The translations under genes were made by a program, and so were the position numbers. Positions 1-5,716 of a DNA stretch of 6,201 nucleotides are shown in pieces (the first letter of the stretch is position 1; every line of letters starts with the position of its first letter). The notes beneath the pieces are model-generated. The model had not been told where the DNA came from and searched no databases. It was given only the letters and a program-made list of their open reading frames with translations. Source of the DNA: Betaproteobacteria bacterium (GTDB lineage: Bacteria > Pseudomonadota > Gammaproteobacteria > Burkholderiales > Burkholderiaceae_C); contig VBCQ01000500.1 of NCBI GenBank assembly GCA_005882155.1, positions 1 through 6,201 of the forward strand. Reading direction: 5' to 3'.

Positions 1-774
1 ATGTACACCGCGATGCTGCATCACCCTGACCTGGCGAAGTTCGATCTGCGCTCGCTGAAGCATTGCGGGTCGGGCGGTGCGCCGCTGCCGCTCGAGGTGC
101 AGCAGCAATTCCAGCGCGTCAGCGGTTGCCAGCTCAACGAAGGCTGGGGCATGACCGAGACCTCGCCGACCGGCACCTTCACGCCGCGCCACGGCATTCG
201 CAAAGCCGGCTCGTGCGGCTTACCGGTACCGGGCCTGACGCTCAAGCTCGTCGATGTCGACGACGCGTCGCGCGAGGTGCCGATCGGCGAGCGCGGCGAG
301 ATCTGCGTCAGCGGTCCGAACGTGATGGCCGGCTATTGGAAGAAGCCCGAGGCGACCTCGGCAGCGATGACGGCCGATGGCTTTCTGCGCACCGGCGACG
401 TCGGCATCATGGACAGCGACGGCTTCGTCTTCATCGTCGACCGCACCAAGGACATGATCCTGTGCGGCGGCTACAACGTCTACCCGCGCAACATCGAGGA
501 AGCGATCTACGAGCATCCGGCGGTGGCCGAGGTCTGCGTGATCGGCGTGCCCGACACGTACCGCGGCCAGTCGCCGAAGGCATTCGTCAAGCTGAAGGAC
601 AGCGCACCGCCATTGACTCTCGACGAGCTCAAAGGCTTTCTCGCCACGCGGCTCGGCAAGCACGAGATGGTCCAGCATTTGGAGCTGCGTGCCGAGTTGC
701 CGAAGACGCCGGTGGGCAAGTTGTCGAAGAAGGAACTCGTCGAAGAGGAAGCGCGTCGGCGCGCGGCCGGCTGA
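1..774 (+). CDS. AMP-forming acyl-CoA ligase, C-terminal half (5' partial)
   Basis: This is the C-terminal 257 residues of an adenylate-forming fatty or dicarboxylic acid CoA ligase. The family activates a carboxylic acid with ATP to an acyl-AMP, then transfers it to CoA in the cytoplasm. Motifs visible in order: the SGGAPLP segment (residues 24-30), the A5 motif GWGMTET (48-54), GERGEICVSG (96-105), the A7 motif TGD with Asp133, the hinge DRTKDMILCGGYNVYPRNIEE (A8, residues 147-167, Arg148) and the A10 motif PKTPVGK with the expected catalytic Lys240. The P-loop (A3) motif is absent. Full-length members have about 500-560 residues, so the reading frame begins upstream and the first Met is probably internal. 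The ending GKLSKKEL resembles PimA-type dicarboxylate or medium-chain ligases from memory, but substrate cannot be fixed. The gene ends 22 bp before the IclR regulator on the same strand, suggesting a shared unit. Confidence 0.93.
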   Translation: MYTAMLHHPDLAKFDLRSLKHCGSGGAPLPLEVQQQFQRVSGCQLNEGWGMTETSPTGTFTPRHGIRKAGSCGLPVPGLTLKLVDVDDASREVPIGERGEICVSGPNVMAGYWKKPEATSAAMTADGFLRTGDVGIMDSDGFVFIVDRTKDMILCGGYNVYPRNIEEAIYEHPAVAEVCVIGVPDTYRGQSPKAFVKLKDSAPPLTLDELKGFLATRLGKHEMVQHLELRAELPKTPVGKLSKKELVEEEARRRAAG

Positions 775-777
775 GCG

Positions 778-792
778 TGGAATAAAATTCCG
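778..792. promoter_or_regulatory. Putative IclR-type operator palindrome
   Basis: GGAATAAAATTCC (779-791) is a perfect 5-bp inverted repeat around AAA. The 15-bp frame TGGAATAAAATTCCG matches the published E. coli IclR box TGGAAATNATTTCCA at 11 of 14 defined positions. It lies between the ligase stop and the ATG of the IclR-family gene, ending 4 bp before that ATG, where a Shine-Dalgarno sequence would be expected. The palindrome is seen directly; binding by the adjacent regulator is inferred. Binding here could block transcription into the regulator gene (roadblock or autorepression). Confidence 0.5.
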
Positions 793-796
793 TCGC

Positions 797-1675
797 ATGA
801 ACGCACGCTCGCCACTCGCCGTCGCGCCGGCCAAGACGAAGAAGCTCAAGGTCGTGCCGAACGAGGCGACGACGCAGACCTCGCACCATGTCGACGAGAT
901 CGAGGACTCGAACCCCGATTTCGTCACTGCGATCGGGCGCGGCTTCGCGATCCTGCGTTGCTTCAAGCGCAACGCCAAGGTGCTCGGCAACAAAGAGCTG
1001 GCCGAGATGACCGGCCTGCCGAAGTCGACCGTCGCGCGGCTGACCTTCACGCTGACGAAGCTCGGCTACTTGAACTTCTTGCCGGCGATCGAGAAATACG
1101 AGCTCGGCATCGGCGTGTTGACGCTCGGGCAGACATACCTGTCCGGGCTCGATGCGCGCGAAGTCGCGCGCCCGCTGATGCAAGAGCTCGCGAACTACGC
1201 CGGCGCCACCGTGACGATGGGTGCGCCGCACGGCCAGGACATGGTGTTCCTCGAGATCTGTCACGGCAACCAGGTGTTCATGATGCGCGTGGCCGTGGGC
1301 CAGCGCGTGCCGCACGGCATGACCGCGCTCGGCCGCGCCTACATCGCCGCATTGACGCCCGAGCAACGTGCGAAGTACTCGATCGAGTACCGGCCGCGCG
1401 TCAAGCCCGACGAGTGGAAGCGGCTGGAGGAAGTGACCGACCAGGCATTGCGCGACCACGAGAAATACGGCTTCTGCTTTTCTCTCGGCGAATGGAACAA
1501 CGACGTGTTCGCGGTCGGCGTGCCGATGGTCTCCAACGACGGCTCGAAGGTTCTCGCGTTCAGCTGCAGCGGACCGGTTCATGAGATGACACGCAAGCGC
1601 ATCATCTCCGACATCGGCCCGCGGCTGGTGCAATTGCGCGATCGGGTGCAGACGATGTTGGGCGGGGTGTTTTAG
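797..1675 (+). CDS. IclR-family transcriptional regulator
   Basis: A 292-residue cytoplasmic DNA-binding regulator. The N-terminal winged helix-turn-helix spans about residues 43-95, with AIGRGFAILRCF leading into it, GNKELAEMTGLPKSTVARL as helix-turn-helix and YLNF at the wing. The C-terminal effector-binding domain covers about 105-292 and includes the family's conserved segment around HGMTALGRA (173-181). Most IclR proteins have about 250-270 residues. The excess here is an N-terminal tail of about 40 residues, Lys-rich then acidic, ahead of the winged helix. The start at 797 was chosen because upstream in-frame codons would add an Arg-rich stretch overlapping the ligase gene. No good Shine-Dalgarno sequence is visible; an IclR-box-like palindrome occupies that place. 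The effector is unknown. Position 22 bp after an acyl-CoA ligase suggests control of a carboxylic or aromatic acid degradation cluster, which is inference. Confidence 0.93.
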   Translation: MNARSPLAVAPAKTKKLKVVPNEATTQTSHHVDEIEDSNPDFVTAIGRGFAILRCFKRNAKVLGNKELAEMTGLPKSTVARLTFTLTKLGYLNFLPAIEKYELGIGVLTLGQTYLSGLDAREVARPLMQELANYAGATVTMGAPHGQDMVFLEICHGNQVFMMRVAVGQRVPHGMTALGRAYIAALTPEQRAKYSIEYRPRVKPDEWKRLEEVTDQALRDHEKYGFCFSLGEWNNDVFAVGVPMVSNDGSKVLAFSCSGPVHEMTRKRIISDIGPRLVQLRDRVQTMLGGVF

Positions 1676-1686
1676 GGCCTCCCCAT

Positions 1687-1716
1687 GGCGAACGGGACAG
1701 TAGAGACCCGTTCGCC
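1687..1716 (+). terminator. Perfect 10-bp hairpin after the IclR gene
   Basis: GGCGAACGGG (1687-1696) and CCCGTTCGCC (1707-1716) are exact reverse complements with a 10-nt loop. The hairpin starts 11 bp after the IclR stop codon. No T-run follows, so if it terminates transcription it is not a classic intrinsic terminator. Its right arm is shared with the larger inverted repeat that follows, so the two structures would compete. Confidence 0.4.
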
Positions 1717-1782
1717 CTGAGCCTGTCGAAGGGCCGGTATCAGGGCACGCAGGCTTCGACAAGCTCAGCCCGAACGGGTTTT
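1706..1782. repeat. REP-like inverted repeat, possible terminator between convergent genes
   Basis: Arms 1706-1731 and 1754-1779 pair at 23 of 26 positions (mismatches at 1715, 1716 and 1723) around a 22-nt loop. On the plus strand the right arm runs into a TTTT tract (1779-1782), giving a plausible terminator for the IclR gene. On the minus strand it lies directly after the GGDEF-EAL stop codon (1784-1786) but lacks a T-tract on that side. The core TTCGCCCTGAGCCTGTCGAA is, from memory, a very common intergenic repeat in beta- and gammaproteobacterial genomes. It is therefore probably one copy of a dispersed family that has been put to use as a transcription end. Confidence 0.65.
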
Positions 1783-1783
1783 C

Positions 1784-3973
1784 CTACACCCGCACCATCT
1801 CCCGCACCAACCAGCGCGCCGCGAATTCGCTCGCCGGCAGCGGCTCGCTGAACAAGTGCCCCTGCACGATGTCGCACTCCTGCTCGGCGAGAAATGCAAG
1901 CTGCTCTTCGGTCTCGACCCCTTCGGCGGTAACCGACAGCCCCAGCCCTCGACCCATGCGAATCGCTGCGGTGACGAGGGCGCGATCATCGGGGTCCGAC
2001 GCGACGTCGCGGACGAACTCGCGATCGATCTTCAGTGCATCGAAGGGAAAGCGCTTCAAGTACGACAGCGACGAATAGCCGGTGCCGAAGTCATCCATCG
2101 CGAGGCGCACGCCCATCTCGCTCAGCGCGACCAGCGTCTCGCGGACCTCGGGCTGATTGCGGATCAGCAAGCCTTCGGTCACCTCGATCTGCAGGAAGCC
2201 CGGCGGCAGCTCGTTGGCACTCAGGCATTCGCGCACCGTCGCGAGCAGGCTGTCGCCGCGGAACTGGCGCGGTGACACGTTGACCGCGACGCCGAAGCTC
2301 GTCCAGCCGAGCTCGCGCCACATCGCAAGCTGGGCGCAGGCGGTGCGCAGCACCCATTCGCCGATCTCGACGATGAGGCCCGTGTGCTCGGCCACTGCGA
2401 TGAAATGCTCGGGCGCGACGACGCCGTCGATCGGGCTGCGCCAGCGCAGCAGCGCTTCCGCGCCTCTGACCTCGAGTGTCGATGTCGAGACCAGCGGCTG
2501 GTAGACGAGCTCGAACTCGTTGCGCTGCACCGCGCCGCGCAATTGGCGCTCGATCGCGAGGCGCCGCACCGAGCTGTCGTGAACCTGCTGGTTGAAGTAG
2601 CGATAGGTGTTGCGGCCGGCGTCCTTCGCGTCGTACATCGCGAGGTCGGCGTTGCGCAGCAGCATGCTCGGGTTGTCGCCGTCGTCGGGATAGACCGCGA
2701 GCCCCATGCTCGGCGTGACGACGACCTCGCTGCCGTCGAGGTCGAACGACGGTGCGAAGGTCTGGACGATTTTTTCGGCGACGGCTTCGGCGTCTTCGAG
2801 CGACTTCAGTCCACCGAGAATCACGAGAAACTCGTCGCCGCCATGACGCGCCACCGTGTCGTCGGCGCGCACCGCATGGCGCAGGCGCTGGCTCGCCTGA
2901 ACCAACAGCGCGTCGCCGGCGCCGTGACCGAGCGTGTCGTTGACCTTCTTGAAGTCGTCGAGGTCGAGAAAGATCAGCACCACGTGATTGGCATGGCGCT
3001 GCGCCGCGAGAATCGCTTGCGACAAGCGGTCCAGCGCAAGCATGCGGTTCGGCAAATGCGTGAGGCCGTCGTACTGCGCCTGGTGCACCAGACGCTCGTT
3101 CGCCCGATGCAGCTCGTGGGTGCGCGATGCGACGCGCGACTCGAGCTCGTCGTGCGCCGACCGCAGTGCCTGCTCGCGCGCATTGATCTTGGCCTGCATC
3201 GCGTTGAACGCCGCGCCGAGGTCAGCGAGCTCGTCGGTGCCGACGACTGCGATCGGCAGCTCGACCGCGCCGGCGTGGCCGCCCTCGGCGATGACGGTGG
3301 CAGCGTCACGCAAGCGTGACACGCGGTCGGTGACCGATCTCGCGAGCAGCGCGAACCACATCGCCAGCACCAGCAGGCCGACCGCGGAGGTCGCGCTGAA
3401 CAGCAAGCGCTGGTAAGCCTGTTGCGATTCGGCCCGCTTGAGCGCTTCGTTGGCGCTCAGCTCGGTGCTTTCGGCGAGCTGCTTGAGCGTGCGCGAAATC
3501 GTCTTGAAGCGCCCGGCCGACTCGAAGGTCGAGATGCGCTGGACCGCGTCGAGCTGCATCAGGTTCGCGAGGCGCGCCGCGTTTTGCAGGTCGCTCTGGT
3601 AGCGCCGCCAATGCTCGTCGAGGCTCGCCGCTTCGCTCGGCTGCTGCGCCTTGAGCTCGGCGATGAACGGCACGATGTCGCGATCGAAAGCCGCGCGCTC
3701 GGCGCCCAGAAGTTCGAGCTGGTCGGAGACGGCGAACAGGTCAGTGAGGCGCGGCAGCTCGATCTCGAGCACGCGGATGCGGCTGATCTGCGACTGCAGC
3801 CGGTTCAAGCGCGCGAGCGGGCGCACCTGCGCGGTGATTGCGACCTCGAGCCGCGTTGCAGCGTCGCGCATGATCTGGTTGCCCACGAGCAGCAAGGCGA
3901 TGACGAGCAGGCCGACGCCGGCGAAGCTGATCAGCAGCTTCGTGCGCAGCGTGAGCCCGCGCGCGCGAGTCAT
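1784..3973 (-). CDS. Membrane-bound GGDEF-EAL protein with HAMP and periplasmic sensory domain
   Basis: A 729-residue inner-membrane c-di-GMP enzyme. Order: transmembrane helix about 13-33; periplasmic, mostly helical region about 35-188; second transmembrane helix about 190-211; HAMP about 211-265 with GTDELADLGAAFNAM; short coiled coil to about 300; GGDEF domain about 300-460; EAL domain about 470-725. The cyclase signature GGDEF is intact (378-382), with DLDDFKKVND (337-346) and an RxxD inhibitory-site motif, Arg369-Asp372. The phosphodiesterase residues also look intact: EAL (506-508), Asn565, Glu597, Asp627-Asp628, Lys648, Glu684 and Gln704. Both synthesis and hydrolysis of c-di-GMP are thus possible. 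The gene starts 8 bp after the solute-binding protein gene with only a weak ribosome-binding site, pointing to translational coupling. The periplasmic part resembles a four-helix-bundle sensor by its helical character, an inference. Input is probably the upstream binding protein. Confidence 0.95.
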   Translation of the reverse strand: MTRARGLTLRTKLLISFAGVGLLVIALLLVGNQIMRDAATRLEVAITAQVRPLARLNRLQSQISRIRVLEIELPRLTDLFAVSDQLELLGAERAAFDRDIVPFIAELKAQQPSEAASLDEHWRRYQSDLQNAARLANLMQLDAVQRISTFESAGRFKTISRTLKQLAESTELSANEALKRAESQQAYQRLLFSATSAVGLLVLAMWFALLARSVTDRVSRLRDAATVIAEGGHAGAVELPIAVVGTDELADLGAAFNAMQAKINAREQALRSAHDELESRVASRTHELHRANERLVHQAQYDGLTHLPNRMLALDRLSQAILAAQRHANHVVLIFLDLDDFKKVNDTLGHGAGDALLVQASQRLRHAVRADDTVARHGGDEFLVILGGLKSLEDAEAVAEKIVQTFAPSFDLDGSEVVVTPSMGLAVYPDDGDNPSMLLRNADLAMYDAKDAGRNTYRYFNQQVHDSSVRRLAIERQLRGAVQRNEFELVYQPLVSTSTLEVRGAEALLRWRSPIDGVVAPEHFIAVAEHTGLIVEIGEWVLRTACAQLAMWRELGWTSFGVAVNVSPRQFRGDSLLATVRECLSANELPPGFLQIEVTEGLLIRNQPEVRETLVALSEMGVRLAMDDFGTGYSSLSYLKRFPFDALKIDREFVRDVASDPDDRALVTAAIRMGRGLGLSVTAEGVETEEQLAFLAEQECDIVQGHLFSEPLPASEFAARWLVREMVRV

Positions 3974-3981
3974 TCAGCGTC

Positions 3982-5457
3982 TCAGCGCGGCGACTCGGTC
4001 GCCGACGGGTACAGCTTCTTGAACGCCTGCCAGTGCGCAATTTGCTGCGCTCGGCCGCGCGCGTCGGTGATCGCTTCCCACTCGCGCGCGGTCTTCGCCA
4101 TCGCTTCTTTGGACGTCAGCTTGCCGCTCGCGGCGAGCCAGATGTTGTTGCTCAGCGCACCGAGGTACTCGCTGTCGCCGGGCAGCCCGGTGCCCGACGG
4201 CGCGACGAAAGGCAGCTCGCTGCGCAGCAGGTCCATCGCCTGCGGCGTGTAGAGGCTGCGCACGCGCTCGTCGGCGAGCGTGCTGTAGCGGTACGGGTCG
4301 GCGATGCCGTTCGCGGCGACCGAGCGCGCCGCGTTGTCGGCGTCGGTCAACCACATCGCGAACAGCAAGCCGAGCGCCTTGTTCGGTGCGTTCGCCGGAA
4401 CGACGAGGTTGTTGCCGTAGATGAATTGGCTGCGCCGCACCAGCCGGTTGCCGACGACGCGGCCGGGCATCGCCACGGCGATGAACTTGCCTTTGATCGC
4501 CGAGTCGTCGCGGTTCGAGATCTTCGCGGTCGCGACCGTCAGCATCGTCGCGAATGCGTTGCCGCGAACGAAGAACGGCAATGTGTAGCTGTAGTCCTTG
4601 CCGTCTTCGAGACTCTGCGGCGGCGAGTACGGCACGGTCGCGACGTAGCTCTCGGTCGCGGCGACGCCGGCCGGCGAGTCGACGAGCGGATGCATCTGCT
4701 CGTCGAACAGATACTGATTCGATGCCGCGGTCGACAGGTAGCGCGGCATCCAGAACATCCAGCCGGTGAGCTTCTCGCGCGGCTCGGAGCTGCCGTAGAA
4801 GCCCTCCTTCGGTCGATTGAAGAACTCGACCAGCTGCTGGTACTCCGACCAGGTCGACGGCAACTTCAGCTCACGCTTGAAGCGCTCGCGAAACGCCGCG
4901 CGCTGCGCCGGGTCTTCGAGCAAATCGCGCCGCACGAACAGCATTGCCATGTCGAGATCGGCCGGGATCGCGACGACGCGGTCGCCGACCATCGCCTGAT
5001 GCTGGAGCAGCATGTAGCCGCCGTTGGTATCCACCGGCAGCGCGAAGCCGAAGCGCTGCAGCAGCGGCGTCAGGTCTTCGATCAAGCGGCCTGCAACGAG
5101 ATCGGGGTACTCGTGGTTGCGCGCAATCGTGAGGTCGATGTCGTTCGAGCGGCGAATGATTTCGAGCGAATCGACCTGCGGCATCACGCTCACGTCGAGC
5201 AGGATGCCGGTCTGCTTCTCCCAATCTTTCTGCAACTCGTAATCACGGCCGAGAAACGAGGAGGTGTTGCCCTGCTTCACGCGCATGCGCAGCACCGCAT
5301 CGGGCTTCAGCTCGCCGCGCGCGATGAGCAGCTTGACCGCAGCAACCGCCTTGTCGGCTTGCTCGCCGCAGTGCGCTGCGCCACTCGCGCCGAGCAACAC
5401 GAGCCCCACGCACAGTGAAGACCACACTGCCGCAATCCGCTTGGCGCTCGTTCGCAT
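3982..5457 (-). CDS. Periplasmic extracellular solute-binding protein (SBP family 1-like), orphan
   Basis: A 491-residue exported binding protein. The N-terminus has Lys/Arg (residues 6-7), a hydrophobic core (about 9-24) and a small-residue cleavage region near SGAAHC (25-30). Family-1 binding-protein features follow: KDWEKQTGILLDVSVMP (78-94), DLVAGRLIEDLTPLL (119-133), GDRVVAIPADLDMAMLFVRR (158-177), LPSTWSEYQQLVEFFN (199-214), an aromatic cluster WMFWMPRY (233-240), and the C-terminal EYLGALSNNIWLAASGKLTS region (430-449). These proteins bind sugars, oligosaccharides or polyamines in the periplasm and usually feed an ABC importer, but no permease or ATPase gene lies in the window. The start at 5457 was chosen because GGAGAAG (5468-5462) is well placed and a signal peptide begins there; an in-frame start at 5589 would bury it behind 44 residues. 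Ligand unknown; the aromatic cluster hints at carbohydrate. The downstream partner is the GGDEF-EAL protein. Confidence 0.9.
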   Translation of the reverse strand: MRTSAKRIAAVWSSLCVGLVLLGASGAAHCGEQADKAVAAVKLLIARGELKPDAVLRMRVKQGNTSSFLGRDYELQKDWEKQTGILLDVSVMPQVDSLEIIRRSNDIDLTIARNHEYPDLVAGRLIEDLTPLLQRFGFALPVDTNGGYMLLQHQAMVGDRVVAIPADLDMAMLFVRRDLLEDPAQRAAFRERFKRELKLPSTWSEYQQLVEFFNRPKEGFYGSSEPREKLTGWMFWMPRYLSTAASNQYLFDEQMHPLVDSPAGVAATESYVATVPYSPPQSLEDGKDYSYTLPFFVRGNAFATMLTVATAKISNRDDSAIKGKFIAVAMPGRVVGNRLVRRSQFIYGNNLVVPANAPNKALGLLFAMWLTDADNAARSVAANGIADPYRYSTLADERVRSLYTPQAMDLLRSELPFVAPSGTGLPGDSEYLGALSNNIWLAASGKLTSKEAMAKTAREWEAITDARGRAQQIAHWQAFKKLYPSATESPR

Positions 5458-5461
5458 CGAT

Positions 5462-5468
5462 CTTCTCC
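5462..5468 (-). promoter_or_regulatory. Ribosome-binding site deciding the binding-protein start
   Basis: GGAGAAG on the minus strand lies 4 nt (7 nt from its GGAG part) upstream of the ATG at 5457. It supports this start over the in-frame ATG at 5589. Confidence 0.7.
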
Positions 5469-5496
5469 GAATCCGGTGGGTGCGCCGCGCGGAGGA

Positions 5497-5513
5497 GCCC
5501 GGCAGCACCGGGC
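5497..5513 (-). other. GC hairpin in the predicted 5' leader of the binding-protein gene
   Basis: GCCCGG (5497-5502) and CCGGGC (5508-5513) form a perfect 6-bp stem with a 5-nt loop. It lies 40-56 bp upstream of the binding-protein start and about 28 bp upstream of its GGAGAAG ribosome-binding site. No T-run follows, so it is not a standard terminator. It could stabilise the transcript or serve as a protein-binding dyad. Confidence 0.4.
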
Positions 5514-5540
5514 AAGATAGCCTGTCCTGGGCGTTGTCAG
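5514..5540 (-). promoter_or_regulatory. Candidate sigma-70 promoter for the binding-protein/GGDEF-EAL unit
   Basis: Read on the minus strand, CTGACA (5540-5535) matches five of six -35 positions and TATCTT (5519-5514) matches four of six -10 positions. The spacer of 15 bp is shorter than the preferred 17. It lies about 57 bp upstream of the binding-protein ATG, leaving a leader that contains the GC hairpin at 5513-5497. This is only a motif match. Confidence 0.3.
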
Positions 5541-5707
5541 AGCACAAATGGCGTGCGAATTTTCCGCATTTCGAGCATTGGCGAGGCATCCTCCGTCGCC
5601 GATTGTCGGCACCGTCCTACAGAGCGCCGCCCGGTGTTGACGCAGCATAAAAAAACCGAAACGCTCGAGGGGTACGGATCCGCCATGCCCTGGTTCGAGC
5701 CCCACAC

Positions 5708-5713
5708 GGAGGT
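5708..5713 (+). promoter_or_regulatory. Strong ribosome-binding site of the lipoprotein gene
   Basis: GGAGGT is a full Shine-Dalgarno match, 3 nt before the ATG at 5717 (4 nt counted from GGAGG). It fixes the start of the lipoprotein gene and suggests efficient translation. Confidence 0.8.
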
Positions 5714-5716
5714 CCT

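Larger units (their letters stand above)
5458..5716. promoter_or_regulatory. Divergent intergenic regulatory region
   Basis: This 259-bp region separates the minus-strand binding-protein/GGDEF-EAL unit from the plus-strand lipoprotein gene and must hold promoters for both. Visible elements include a GC hairpin at 5497-5513, a candidate minus-strand promoter at 5514-5540, an imperfect dyad TGCGAATTTTCCGCA at 5554-5568, and a perfect dyad GCCGATTGTCGGC at 5598-5610. A TTGACG hexamer lies at 5637-5642 and a seven-to-eight A tract at about 5649-5656. TTGACG resembles a -35 for the lipoprotein gene, but no convincing -10 lies 16-18 bp downstream. No larger gene is supported here. Confidence 0.6.

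Noticed and set aside
689..796. 36-residue upstream extension of the IclR protein
   Set aside because: It overlaps the ligase gene in another frame and translates to an Arg-rich segment unlike any family N-terminus.
220..1050. 276-codon open frame on the minus strand across the ligase/IclR junction
   Set aside because: It is antisense to conserved ligase motifs and the IclR helix-turn-helix and has no domain of its own.
629..1762. 377-codon open frame on the minus strand across the IclR gene
   Set aside because: It covers a well-supported IclR gene and the repeat spacer, is rich in Arg and His, and shows no family signature.
2384..3319. 311-codon open frame on the plus strand opposite the GGDEF-EAL gene
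   Set aside because: Its composition is dominated by Arg, Val, Leu and Ala, with no domain or plausible start context. The minus-strand frame carries all GGDEF motifs.
4033..5418. 461-codon open frame on the plus strand opposite the binding-protein gene
   Set aside because: It is antisense to a gene with clear family motifs. Its translation is rich in Arg, His and Ala with no recognisable domain, as expected for the opposite strand of GC-rich coding DNA.
5458..5589. 44-residue N-terminal extension of the binding protein from the in-frame ATG at 5589
   Set aside because: It would hide the signal peptide, contains Cys- and Arg-rich low-plausibility sequence, and covers the candidate promoter. 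The start at 5457 has a good ribosome-binding site.
5637..5665. Sigma-70 promoter for the lipoprotein gene starting with TTGACG
   Set aside because: The -35 match is good, but hexamers 15-18 bp downstream (around AACGCT) do not resemble a -10. It is noted only within the intergenic entry.
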